Shown piece by piece: positions 42,332 through 50,887 of a stretch of 64,000 bases of DNA. Every line of letters starts with the position of its first letter. Positions within the stretch are counted from its first letter, which is position 1. The stretch comes from an uncultured Thermomicrobia bacterium (lineage in GTDB: Bacteria > Chloroflexota > Chloroflexia > Thermomicrobiales > JALYUS01), in NCBI GenBank assembly GCA_937968015.1, contig CALBSO010000104.1:5732-69731 (forward strand). The letters are read 5' to 3'. Under the pieces are notes generated by a model. It was not told the DNA's origin. It made no database searches and worked only from the letters and a program-made list of their open reading frames with translations. Both the position numbers and the translations under genes were made by a program.

Positions 42332-43057
42332 GTGGTCCCCTCACCCTCCCAAGTCCGCGCCCAGATGCGACGGCCCACCGCGACCTACACGATTATCGCG
42401 ATCAATGTCGCGGTTTTTCTCTACGGTCAGACAATGACGGTGCGCGACAATATGCTTTTTCTGCTCAATTGGGCGCTCATTCCCTCTCGCTTTACGCGAC
42501 CGGATACCACGCCGTATCGCGGTGTCCTCGACAGTCCGCGCGCGCTGACGACCGTCACGAGCCTCTTTTTGCATAGCGGGTTCGCGCATATCGCCTTAAA
42601 TATGTTTCTCTTGCTCGCCATCGGTCGGATGCTGGAACTGGCGATTGGCACACCGCGCTTCGTCCTGCTCTACTCACTCGCCGGGCTCGGCAGCAGTCTC
42701 GCGGTCATCCTCCTTTACCGAAACTCGGACTCCCCGTTTATCGGTGCGAGCGGCGCGGTCTATGGCGTGATGGGTGGGTATTTCCTTCTCTTGCCTCCCG
42801 GCCCGGATCGGACAAAGACGATCGTCTGGATGCTCGCACTTATTCTCGTGCCGGCGCTTATCCCCGCGCATGTCATCCAGAACCTGACGGGTAGCGATTT
42901 CCTCGCCAATATCGCCCATTGGGGTCACGTCGGCGGCTTCCTGACCGGCATTCTGACGATGTATTTGATGACGCGCTATGCGCGGCGACAACGGGCGCGA
43001 CAGTATACGGCGCGCCACGAGGGCGTTCCGACCGAGCCGGTTCAGCCCCCCGCATAA
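42332..43057 (+). CDS. Rhomboid-family intramembrane serine protease (first of two)
   Basis: A 241-residue protein with six predicted helices. Catalytic serine is in FIGASGAVYGVMGGY and histidine in NIAHWGHVGGFLTG; the oxyanion HSGFAHIALNMF segment is present. These proteases cut membrane-spanning substrates. GTG 42332 follows AGGCGAC. It is 9 bases ahead of a second rhomboid gene of similar size, probably a duplication. Confidence 0.85.
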   Translation: MVPSPSQVRAQMRRPTATYTIIAINVAVFLYGQTMTVRDNMLFLLNWALIPSRFTRPDTTPYRGVLDSPRALTTVTSLFLHSGFAHIALNMFLLLAIGRMLELAIGTPRFVLLYSLAGLGSSLAVILLYRNSDSPFIGASGAVYGVMGGYFLLLPPGPDRTKTIVWMLALILVPALIPAHVIQNLTGSDFLANIAHWGHVGGFLTGILTMYLMTRYARRQRARQYTARHEGVPTEPVQPPA

Positions 43058-43066
43058 GGAGCGGCG

Positions 43067-43807
43067 ATGTTCCCGATTGGTGACGACAACCGCGACCGCC
43101 TGCATCGCCCCGTCGTGACCTACCTGCTGATCGCGCTGAACATCGCGGTCTTCCTCTATATGCTCACGTTACATCGGCGCGACCAGGATCTCTTCGTGTT
43201 CAAGTGGGGCGTCATTCCGGCGCGCTTCACGCACACCGGCGCATTTCAGGCCGCGAACCCGGTGATTAACTCGCCGCTCTACCTCACGCTCTTTACTGCA
43301 ATGTTCATCCACGGTGGCTGGCTGCATATCGGCGGCAACATGCTCTTCCTCTGGGTCTTCGGCGATAATGTCGAGGACGCGATGGGGCCGGGGAGATTCG
43401 TCATTTTCTACGTACTTGCCGGACTTGCCGGGAATTTCGCGCACATCTACTTCAATCAGAGTTCGCTCGCCCCATCAATCGGCGCGAGCGGCGCGATTGC
43501 CGGCGTACTGGGCGGCTATCTCGTGCTCAAACCGCGGGGTCGGGTGCGCAACGTGATCTGGCTGGGGATCATCCTCATCCCCCTGGTGCTCCCTGCCTGG
43601 ATCGTGATCGGCTACTGGTTCGTATTGCAGGCGTTCAATGGGTTCGCGACGCTCGGGGCCAATTTCCGCTCCGGTGGCGCGAGCGGCGATAACGTCGCGT
43701 ACTGGGCACACGTTGGCGGCTTCATCGCCGGTGTCGTGCTCGTCCGCCTCTTCACGGTGGGGCGGACGCGGCTCGCGGGATATGGATACCGGCCCAGCCT
43801 CCGATAG
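43067..43807 (+). CDS. Rhomboid-family intramembrane serine protease (second of two)
   Basis: A 246-residue paralogue of the preceding gene. It contains FIHGGWLHIGGNMLFLWVFG, the serine motif SIGASGAIAGVLGGY and the histidine motif YWAHVGGFIAGVV. Compared with its neighbour it has a larger loop between the catalytic helices (FNGFATLGANFRSGGASGDN). AAGGAG precedes the ATG. Convergent with the prenyl synthase gene after 19 bases. Confidence 0.88.
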   Translation: MFPIGDDNRDRLHRPVVTYLLIALNIAVFLYMLTLHRRDQDLFVFKWGVIPARFTHTGAFQAANPVINSPLYLTLFTAMFIHGGWLHIGGNMLFLWVFGDNVEDAMGPGRFVIFYVLAGLAGNFAHIYFNQSSLAPSIGASGAIAGVLGGYLVLKPRGRVRNVIWLGIILIPLVLPAWIVIGYWFVLQAFNGFATLGANFRSGGASGDNVAYWAHVGGFIAGVVLVRLFTVGRTRLAGYGYRPSLR

Positions 43808-43826
43808 CCGGCAATCGTGTGCTGCA

Positions 43827-44882
43827 TCAGGCGTCACGCGCGGCCATTCGCTCGACCAAACCGCCGAGCGCCGCGCCTGCCGGGCCGGATGCGCGTGATT
43901 CATTGAGCAATGCGGCCGCGTGCATGTGGTAGCGTTCGACCGTCTCCTGGCAGGCATCGTGGACACCGGCGTCATCGAGCATCTGAATGACCGTCGCGAT
44001 TTCCTCCGGGGCGACCTCCGTGCCCGCGTACAGCGATTCGAGATAGCGACGATCCTCTACGCTGGCCCGCTCGTGCAGCATGATAATCGGCAGCGATTTT
44101 TTCCGGCGACGGATATCATCCGCCGCATCCTTCCCGGTCACTGCCGGATCGCCCCAGATGCCGAGCACATCGTCGCGCACCTGAAAGCCGATGCCAATCG
44201 CTGTCCCGAACTGCTCAAACGCGGAAACGCGCGCCGCATCCGCGCCCGCGAGCAGCGCACCGGCACGGGCGGCAAAGGCGAAAATGGCGGCGGTTTTGCC
44301 GCCGATCATCTCGAGATAATCCTGCGCGGTGATGTCCCAACGCGTTTCAAAGCCGATGTCGAGAAATTGCCCCTCGCAAATTCGCAGGACCGTCGCGTCG
44401 AAGCCCGCGATCAAATCGAGCACCGCATCCGCCGACACACCCTGCTCACGCAGCGCGAGGAACGCCTGATGCGCGATCGCGTGCAAGCCGTCGCCAACGT
44501 TGATGCCCTGCGCCATGCCCCAGATGCTCCAGACTGTGCGGCGGTGCCGTCGGTAGGCGCTAATGTCCTGAATATCGTCATGAACGAGCGTGAAGTTGTG
44601 GACTAACTCGATCGCCGCGGCGGCTGGCACGGCACGCGCCGGTTCGCCACCGGCGGCGGCACAGCAGAGCATGCAGACGAGCGGGCGCAGCCGCTTGCCA
44701 CCATTGGCGCGCTCCGCCACGAACTCCGCCGTCGCCCAGCCCAGGTGATAGCGCATCATGCCGTAGAGCGGCGCGAGGGGCGGTGCGGCCGTCTGGAGAT
44801 GCGCCAGCATCGCCGCTTCAACGGAGGCAATCGCCACACTCGTATCGAAGCCGGTGGCTCGATCTGAATGCTGAACAGGCAT
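43827..44882 (-). CDS. Polyprenyl diphosphate synthase (trans-isoprenyl synthase)
   Basis: A 351-residue all-helical prenyltransferase. The first Asp-rich motif is LVHDDIQDISAYRRHR and the second QVRDDVLGIWGD; GGKRLRPLVCML near the N-terminus binds IPP. The residues before the first motif (IELVHNFTLVHDD) do not by themselves fix chain length; geranylgeranyl or longer products are plausible for carotenoids or quinone tails. ATG 44882 has GAGGAGAG upstream. The 280 bases upstream hold no evident gene, only an inverted repeat GGTGCCGCC/GGCGGCACC (45051-45088). Confidence 0.88.
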   Translation of the reverse strand: MPVQHSDRATGFDTSVAIASVEAAMLAHLQTAAPPLAPLYGMMRYHLGWATAEFVAERANGGKRLRPLVCMLCCAAAGGEPARAVPAAAAIELVHNFTLVHDDIQDISAYRRHRRTVWSIWGMAQGINVGDGLHAIAHQAFLALREQGVSADAVLDLIAGFDATVLRICEGQFLDIGFETRWDITAQDYLEMIGGKTAAIFAFAARAGALLAGADAARVSAFEQFGTAIGIGFQVRDDVLGIWGDPAVTGKDAADDIRRRKKSLPIIMLHERASVEDRRYLESLYAGTEVAPEEIATVIQMLDDAGVHDACQETVERYHMHAAALLNESRASGPAGAALGGLVERMAARDA

Positions 44883-45162
44883 GCGTCTCTCCTCACTGCC
44901 GCCATCTCGTCCGTCGCCCAAATCCTATCACCGCCCGTGGCGCGGAATGTGCCGCACTCCTCGACGGTTATGGTACTATGATGGCATACGAAGCACGATA
45001 CGGCGGGACGAGGGACTGCAACCGCCGTATCGGGCAAATCGTATCTAAAGGTGCCGCCGGTATCACGCAATGGTTCCTGGCGGCACCGGCGACGAGGCGC
45101 GGCGAGGGCCTTGCGTCCGGTCAGATCGGCGTCGCATCGGTACTCTTCTGGAGGTTCCTACA

Positions 45163-45858
45163 ATGTTTTTCAGTCCGCTCTACTTCGCGTTTCTTTTGCC
45201 GAGTTTGTTTCTCGCGCTGTACGCGCAATGGCGTGTCAAGAGCACGTACGCCAAGATGACGCAGATTCCGTCGGAGAACCGGCTGACTGGCGCGCAGGTC
45301 GCCCGGCGGTTGCTCGACGCGCAAGGCCTGTACAACGTGCAGATCGAGCGCGTGCCTGGTGACCTGACCGACCATTACGATCCACGCGAGAAGGTGCTGC
45401 GCCTCTCCGACGGTGTCTACGGCAGCATGTCCGTCGCCGCGCAGGGCATCGTCGCGCATGAGACGGGCCACGCCGTGCAGGACAAGGAGAATTACGCCTA
45501 CCTGAAACTGCGTGGCGCGATTGTCCCCGCCGTCAATATTGGCTCGAATTTCGGCTGGGTACTGCTGCTCCTCGGTATCTTTACTGGCGCGATCGGCATC
45601 GCATGGCTCGGTGTCGCACTCTTCTCGCTCGGCACGGTCTTCGCGCTCGTGACGCTGCCTGTCGAGTTTGATGCATCGAATCGTGCGATGAAACTCCTTG
45701 CGAGCAACGGGCTCGTCTCTCGCAGCGAGTATGGCGAGGCGAAGAGCGTTCTCGACGCGGCCGCGCTGACCTATCTCGCGGCGGCGGCAGGTGCGATCCT
45801 CCAACTGCTCTACTACATCATGCTCGTCTCGGGCATGGGCGGCGGGCGTCGCAACTAG
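45163..45858 (+). CDS. Membrane zinc metallopeptidase (YugP-type)
   Basis: A 231-residue protein with an N-terminal helix, then RLTGAQVARRLLDAQGL, LRLSDGVYGSMSVAAQGIVAHETGHAVQD split around the HExxH zinc motif (HETGH), two central helices and a third-ligand-like LPVEFDASNRAMKLL. Three to four membrane segments are visible. It probably acts in membrane protein quality control. ATG 45163 has GGAGG upstream. Confidence 0.85.
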   Translation: MFFSPLYFAFLLPSLFLALYAQWRVKSTYAKMTQIPSENRLTGAQVARRLLDAQGLYNVQIERVPGDLTDHYDPREKVLRLSDGVYGSMSVAAQGIVAHETGHAVQDKENYAYLKLRGAIVPAVNIGSNFGWVLLLLGIFTGAIGIAWLGVALFSLGTVFALVTLPVEFDASNRAMKLLASNGLVSRSEYGEAKSVLDAAALTYLAAAAGAILQLLYYIMLVSGMGGGRRN

Positions 45859-45942
45859 CGCGGTCGGCCCAAGGTTTGGCGATTCGTCCGAATTGCGATC
45901 GGTCCCTCGGGGCCGGTCGCGTTGCGTGAGGGAGCAGCGAAC

Positions 45943-47070
45943 ATGACGGTTGAGATGACAAAAGAAACGGCGCTTCCTGCCCTGCCGCGTGGCGCGAACG
46001 TTTCGCTATATGATCTGCTGCCGGAAGAGTTAGAAGCGTGGCTGACGGATCAGGGCCAACCCGCATTCCGCGCCTCGCAACTCTACGCCGGTGTGTACGG
46101 CCGGTTCGCCTCCAGCGCGATGGCGATTCCCGGCGTGCCGAAGGCGCTCGGCGCTCAGATTGACGCGGTACTACCGCTTGACATCCTGCATGAAGTGACA
46201 CGTATGACGAGCAGCGATGGCCGGACAACGAAATTGCTCTTCCGCACGCCGGATGGTTGCTTGATTGAAGGCGTCTTGATGCAGTATCGGGAACGCTCGA
46301 CCGCTTGTATCTCATCGCAGGCGGGGTGTGGGTACGGCTGCACCTTCTGCGCGACCGGGAAAATGGGCTTGTCGCGCAACCTCTCGGCGGGCGAGATCGT
46401 CGCGCAGGTCATCGCGCTCGCCCGGCTCAGTCGCGAACAAGGCGAACCGCTCACGAATATCGTCTATATGGGCATGGGCGAGCCGCTGGCGAATTACGAT
46501 CAGGTGATGCGCTCGATTGCGATCCTCAACGAGCCGCATTGCCTGAAGTTTGGCGCGCGCCGGATCACCGTCAGTACCGTCGGTCTCGCGCCGCGCATTC
46601 GCCGCCTCGCCGATGAGCCGTGGCAGGTCAACCTCGCCGTCTCACTGCATCAGACGACCGACGAAGCGCGCTCCGCGCTGATGCCGGTCAATATGCACTA
46701 CCCGCTTGCCGAACTGCTGGACGCGGTGCGGTACTACGCCGCCAAAACGCATCGCCGCGTCTCGTTCGAGTACGCGTTGATCGCCGGGGTGAATGACACC
46801 GGGAAAGTCGCGAACGAACTGTCGGCGCTCCTGAAAGGGCTTCTCTGCCACGTCAATCTCATCCCATTGAACCCGGTCGCCGAGGCGGTTGGGCCGGATG
46901 GCGCCTTGCTCACGCGGCCCACACGCGAAAGCGCCGAGGCATTCGCGGCGCTGCTTGTGGCGCGTGGCATCCCGGCCAGCGTCCGATACTCGCGGGGGAC
47001 GGACATCGCGGCGGGCTGCGGCCAGTTGCGTGCGGAGGTATCAGCGTCCAGCGTGACGGAGGCAGCATGA
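45943..47070 (+). CDS. rlmN: 23S rRNA A2503 / tRNA A37 C2-methyltransferase
   Basis: A 375-residue radical SAM enzyme. The cluster cysteines are Cys129, Cys133 and Cys136 in QAGCGYGCTFCATGKMG. NIVYMGMGEPLANYDQVM, ITVSTVGLAPRIRRLA, VSLHQTTDEARSALMPVN and HVNLIPLNPVAE follow in order, and the C-terminal RYSRGTDIAAGCGQL contains the resolving cysteine that forms the transient disulfide. ATG 45943 has GAGGGAG upstream. Overlaps larC by 4 bases (ATGA). Confidence 0.95.
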   Translation: MTVEMTKETALPALPRGANVSLYDLLPEELEAWLTDQGQPAFRASQLYAGVYGRFASSAMAIPGVPKALGAQIDAVLPLDILHEVTRMTSSDGRTTKLLFRTPDGCLIEGVLMQYRERSTACISSQAGCGYGCTFCATGKMGLSRNLSAGEIVAQVIALARLSREQGEPLTNIVYMGMGEPLANYDQVMRSIAILNEPHCLKFGARRITVSTVGLAPRIRRLADEPWQVNLAVSLHQTTDEARSALMPVNMHYPLAELLDAVRYYAAKTHRRVSFEYALIAGVNDTGKVANELSALLKGLLCHVNLIPLNPVAEAVGPDGALLTRPTRESAEAFAALLVARGIPASVRYSRGTDIAAGCGQLRAEVSASSVTEAA

Positions 47071-48332
47071 CGCGAATCGCCTATTTCGACATGCCCGCTG
47101 GCATCAGTGGCGACATGACGCTCGCCGCATTCATCCATGCCGGTGTGTCGCTTGAAGACCTGACCGTTGGCCTCGCGCCGCTCGGGCTCTCCGGCTATAC
47201 TCTCCGTAGCGAACAAGCCAGCCAGCATGGGCTTAGTGGCGCGCGGTTCATCGTGGATGTCGAGCCGGGCCAACCGCAGCGCGACTGGCGCGCGATCCGC
47301 TCGATCATCGAAGCATCCGGCCTGACGGAACGCGCGAAAGAACTGTCGCTCCGCATCTTCGGCGCGCTGGCGGTCGCGGAGGCGTCGGTGCATGACGTCG
47401 CGGTGGATGATGTCCATTTCCACGAAGTCGGGGCGCTCGACAGCATCGTGGACATCGTCGGGACGGCGGTCGCGCTCGACCTGCTCGGCATCGAGACAAT
47501 GTACGCCTCGCCCTTCGCGCAAGGGCACGGCTGGACGCAATCGCAACACGGTCTGATCCCGATCCCCGCCCCCGCGACGCTCGCGCTTCTCGCTCACGTC
47601 AACGCGCCGACGGTCTCGCTCGACACCGACAAGGAGACCGTCACCCCGACGGGAGCGGCGATCATCACCGCGCTCGCCGAGGGCTTCGAACGCCCACTGA
47701 TGACTGTGCAGGAAATCGGCTACGGCTTCGGTGCGCGCCAGATGCCCTGGCCGAACTGCCTGCGCATCTGGCTTGGCAATGCTGTCGCAACGCGTTCCGA
47801 CAACACACCGTTCGCAAGCAAGCAGGCCGCGCACGACACATCCCAACCGAGCGCGGAACCGACAACCGACACGGAAGTCTTGCTCTCCGCAAACATTGAC
47901 GACATGACGCCGGAAGCGCTGGCGTATGCGCTGGAGCGGCTTTTCGCCGCGGGGGCGCTCGATGCGTGGTTCACGCCGATCACGATGAAAAAGAGTCGTC
48001 CTGCCGTGCAGATCTCCGCGATTTGTCATGAGGATGAACGACTCGCGGTGACGGCGACGTTACTGCGTGAGACGACAACATTCGGCGTCCGCGCCACGCC
48101 GATCGCGCGTGAGAAGGCAGACCGGCGATGGGAGACAGTGGTGACGCAGTGGGGCCCGGTGCGCGTGAAAATCAAAGAATGGCAAGGCGTCATCCTCGAC
48201 GCGGTGCCGGAATATGAGCAGATCGCGGCGATTGCGCGGGCAGCGGATGTCCCATTCCGAGAGGTCTACGCGGCGGCGGCGGAAGCGGGCCGTCAGTTCG
48301 TCGGCGTGCGCCCCGTGGAGGTATTTCCATGA
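47067..48332 (+). CDS. larC: Nickel-pincer cofactor nickel insertase LarC
   Basis: A 421-residue protein, the TIGR00299 family: YFDMPAGISGDMTLAAFIHAG at the start, HFHEVGALDSIVDIVG, PIPAPATLALL, TPTGAAIITAL and a C-terminal domain with LSANIDDMTPEALAYAL and MKKSRPAVQI. LarC inserts nickel into the pyridinium pincer cofactor of lactate racemase and related enzymes in a CTP-dependent reaction. Here both halves are one uninterrupted chain. LarB, LarE and a LarA-type enzyme are not in the window. Confidence 0.9.
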   Translation: MTRIAYFDMPAGISGDMTLAAFIHAGVSLEDLTVGLAPLGLSGYTLRSEQASQHGLSGARFIVDVEPGQPQRDWRAIRSIIEASGLTERAKELSLRIFGALAVAEASVHDVAVDDVHFHEVGALDSIVDIVGTAVALDLLGIETMYASPFAQGHGWTQSQHGLIPIPAPATLALLAHVNAPTVSLDTDKETVTPTGAAIITALAEGFERPLMTVQEIGYGFGARQMPWPNCLRIWLGNAVATRSDNTPFASKQAAHDTSQPSAEPTTDTEVLLSANIDDMTPEALAYALERLFAAGALDAWFTPITMKKSRPAVQISAICHEDERLAVTATLLRETTTFGVRATPIAREKADRRWETVVTQWGPVRVKIKEWQGVILDAVPEYEQIAAIARAADVPFREVYAAAAEAGRQFVGVRPVEVFP

Positions 48333-48607
48333 GTCATCAGGCACTGACACTGACAGGTGACCTCGATGACGGGTTGACACTCACGCAACCCCTACCGATT
48401 GTCGCCGAGTGGCGCGACGAATACGTCACGATCAGCGCACCCGCAGTCGGCCTCCGCGCGATAGGTCAGTCGCCGGAAGACGCCCTAGACGATTTACGGG
48501 CGACAATTGCCGACCGATACCGTGATCTCGACGGGCGCGGCGCGAGCCGGACGCCGAGCGCTGCTGAAGAACTCTCGATTCTCCAAAACTACGTCACAAC
48601 CCGCTGA
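48329..48607 (+). CDS. Small hypothetical protein downstream of larC
   Basis: A 92-residue soluble protein whose ATG overlaps the larC stop. The middle reads EYVTISAPAVGLRAIGQSPE followed by DALDDLRATIADRYRDL, a strand-strand-helix layout reminiscent of HicB-like antitoxins, though no toxin gene is adjacent. Tight coupling to larC suggests co-expression. Not confidently assigned. Confidence 0.6.
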   Translation: MSHQALTLTGDLDDGLTLTQPLPIVAEWRDEYVTISAPAVGLRAIGQSPEDALDDLRATIADRYRDLDGRGASRTPSAAEELSILQNYVTTR

Positions 48608-48660
48608 AAATCACCGTTAACCTCCATGACGGGTGATCGTTTGGTCGGCTATATATTCTT

Positions 48661-48689
48661 TTTACAATTGGCCGGGCGGGCGGTATACT
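48661..48689 (+). promoter_or_regulatory. Candidate promoter for the large membrane protein
   Basis: TTTACA (48661-48666), 17 bases, TATACT (48684-48689), about 36 bases upstream of GTG 48725. Confidence 0.55.
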
Positions 48690-48724
48690 TCGCGGGTGAG
48701 GATTGCATGGGTGAATAGATCACA

Positions 48725-50800
48725 GTGAGCGCGACAGCACCACGTTTAGCGCAGCGACCGGAGGCAACCATCGTTCGGGCCGTCTCTTCGTCGCGCCTTG
48801 CGCGCATATCGTGTTTCTCATTCTCCTATCTGCTGATCGCGATAGCGCTGACGTGGCCGCTCGCCGCCCATCTCAACAGCGGCGTCACATCGGCTGTTGA
48901 CCCGATAGATAGCATCTGGCGCATTGGCTGGGGTCAGTATCGTCTCCTGCATAATCCGTTCCATCTGTTCACAGGTAATACCTTTTATCCGTTCGCTGAT
49001 TCATACCTGTTCGATGAATTGGTACTCGGCTCGGCGGTCCTCACCTTGCCCTTGGCGCTGCTGCACGTCGCGCCGCTCACGATCTATAACATCGCGGTGC
49101 TCGTCTCCCTGACGATGAGCGCCGTGGCGATGTACGCGCTTGCCCGGCGGTTTGGCGCAGCGCCGGTCGCCGCATTCATCGCCGGGACGATCTACGCGTT
49201 CGCGCCGATGCATCTCGATCAGATCGGGCATGTCGGCCTGCTCTCCGCGCAATGGTTCCCGCTGATCCTGCTCCTGTGTGACCGGATCATCGTCGCGCCA
49301 CGCGTGCGGGACGCGCTCGCCCTCGCCGCGTGCCTCGTCATGCAGGCGATCTCGTCGCAATATTACGCGATCTATCTGTTACTGATCGTGCCGCTTTTCC
49401 TTGGCATCGCCACGCTCAGGCGACCGGAGGCGCGGCGTAAGGTGATCTGGGTACATCTCATCCTCGCGGGCGTCTTGGCCTTTGTCGTTACCCTGCCCGT
49501 CGCGGTCGGGTATCGGCGCGTGCAATCCGAGTACAATGTCAGGCGCACGTTTGGGCAGACGACCCATTATGCCGCGACCGTGACGAACTTCTTCACGGCG
49601 GATGGTCGGAATCGCCTGTGGGGAGGGATCACCGCGCCGCTTCGCACGTATGGCGCCTATACGTTCGAGCGAAACATGTTCCCGGGTCTGCTCGCCCTGC
49701 TGCTCGCTGCCGTGGGATTCTGGGTCGGCAGAAAACGGCCCTGGGAGCAGTTCCTCGCGCTCCTTGTCGCCGCCAGTGCCGTCTTTGCGCTCGGCCCCGA
49801 GTTGCGACTGACGCCGGACACGAAATCTCTCCTGCTTCGCCATCTTCCCTATGATATTTTCTATTGGCATCTGCCGGGCTTCGATTCGATGCGCGTCCCC
49901 GCGCGGTTCGGGACGCTCTTCCTGCTCGGCATCGCGGGGCTGGCAGCGACGGGCGCGACCGCGCTCCTCGGCCGCGTTGGTACGGTACGGCTGCCGCGCG
50001 TGCCGATCGCACGCGCCGCCCCGGTCGCGCTCTCCGTGGCACTCATCGCCGGTTTCGGCGCGGAGTACGTGAATCGTCCGCTTGCCATCATTCCGTTAGC
50101 GAGTGGTGATGCGGTCCCCGCCGTGTACCAGTGGCTGGCGGAACAGCCCGACGCGCGTGTGATCGAACTGCCGCTCGTCATCCCCGATCACGAGCGCACG
50201 CAGTCTGTCGCTGTGCGGGAGCAATACTATTCGCTCGCCCATCACCATCCCATCGTCAATGGCAACGCCACTGTTCTTCCGATAGGCTATAAGGCGCTCG
50301 TCCTCGATATGAAACACTTTCCGTCGGCGCGTGCCGTGTCGCTGTTGCAGGGATTGGGACTCACGCATGTCATCGTGCATTTTGACGAATACCCCGATGC
50401 GGAGCGCGCCGGACTCGCAAAGTGGCTCGACGCGCAACCGGAGGGGTTGTCGCGATCCGCGCTCTTTGGCGAGACCGGCGTGTACGCCATCGCGCGGTCG
50501 CCAAATCTGGCGGTGTTGCCGGGCATAGTCGCGCCGGGGGCATCCGTGCGCCTCTCCCGGAACGATCCGCTGGGCACCGGCGCCTACATGGGGATGCTCG
50601 GTTACCTCCTGCGCGATCATCCCCTTTATGCCCCCCTGCGGGTGACGTTCGGGCAAACGTACGTGGGCATGCCCGACGATAACGCGCGGTACGACTATGG
50701 GATCTTTTTCGCGCATGAGGATCCCGCCACATTCGGCTTCGCGAATGCTGCGATCGTCTGGCAGGACAACATCGTCCGCCTCTATCGCCAGAACCTATAG
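48725..50800 (+). CDS. Large polytopic membrane protein, GT-C/YfhO-like
   Basis: A 691-residue protein with about a dozen membrane helices in the first 450 residues and a soluble C-terminal region of about 230 residues. The first extracytoplasmic loop contains SAVDPIDSIWRIGWGQYRLL and NTFYPFADSYLFDELVLGSA, an acidic/aromatic pattern typical of GT-C transferases. It probably transfers sugars from lipid carriers during envelope glycan assembly. It starts at GTG 48725 with its own promoter and converges with purH. No specific family assigned. Confidence 0.6.
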   Translation: MSATAPRLAQRPEATIVRAVSSSRLARISCFSFSYLLIAIALTWPLAAHLNSGVTSAVDPIDSIWRIGWGQYRLLHNPFHLFTGNTFYPFADSYLFDELVLGSAVLTLPLALLHVAPLTIYNIAVLVSLTMSAVAMYALARRFGAAPVAAFIAGTIYAFAPMHLDQIGHVGLLSAQWFPLILLLCDRIIVAPRVRDALALAACLVMQAISSQYYAIYLLLIVPLFLGIATLRRPEARRKVIWVHLILAGVLAFVVTLPVAVGYRRVQSEYNVRRTFGQTTHYAATVTNFFTADGRNRLWGGITAPLRTYGAYTFERNMFPGLLALLLAAVGFWVGRKRPWEQFLALLVAASAVFALGPELRLTPDTKSLLLRHLPYDIFYWHLPGFDSMRVPARFGTLFLLGIAGLAATGATALLGRVGTVRLPRVPIARAAPVALSVALIAGFGAEYVNRPLAIIPLASGDAVPAVYQWLAEQPDARVIELPLVIPDHERTQSVAVREQYYSLAHHHPIVNGNATVLPIGYKALVLDMKHFPSARAVSLLQGLGLTHVIVHFDEYPDAERAGLAKWLDAQPEGLSRSALFGETGVYAIARSPNLAVLPGIVAPGASVRLSRNDPLGTGAYMGMLGYLLRDHPLYAPLRVTFGQTYVGMPDDNARYDYGIFFAHEDPATFGFANAAIVWQDNIVRLYRQNL

Positions 50801-50887
50801 ACACCGAAAACGCGAAACAGAAAATCCCCCTTCTCTCTCTTCTCCATGCTCGGCGCCCTTCGCGTCTTGAGCGATTCAGCCGGTTTC

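Noticed and set aside
45051..45088. Inverted repeat GGTGCCGCC/GGCGGCACC in the idsA-zinc protease gap, considered as a riboswitch or T-box.
   Set aside because: No conserved T-box or riboswitch blocks around it and no terminator; a simple hairpin cannot be assigned.
48329..48607. Calling the gene after larC a HicB antitoxin.
   Set aside because: Only a vague fold-level resemblance and no HicA-like toxin next to it.
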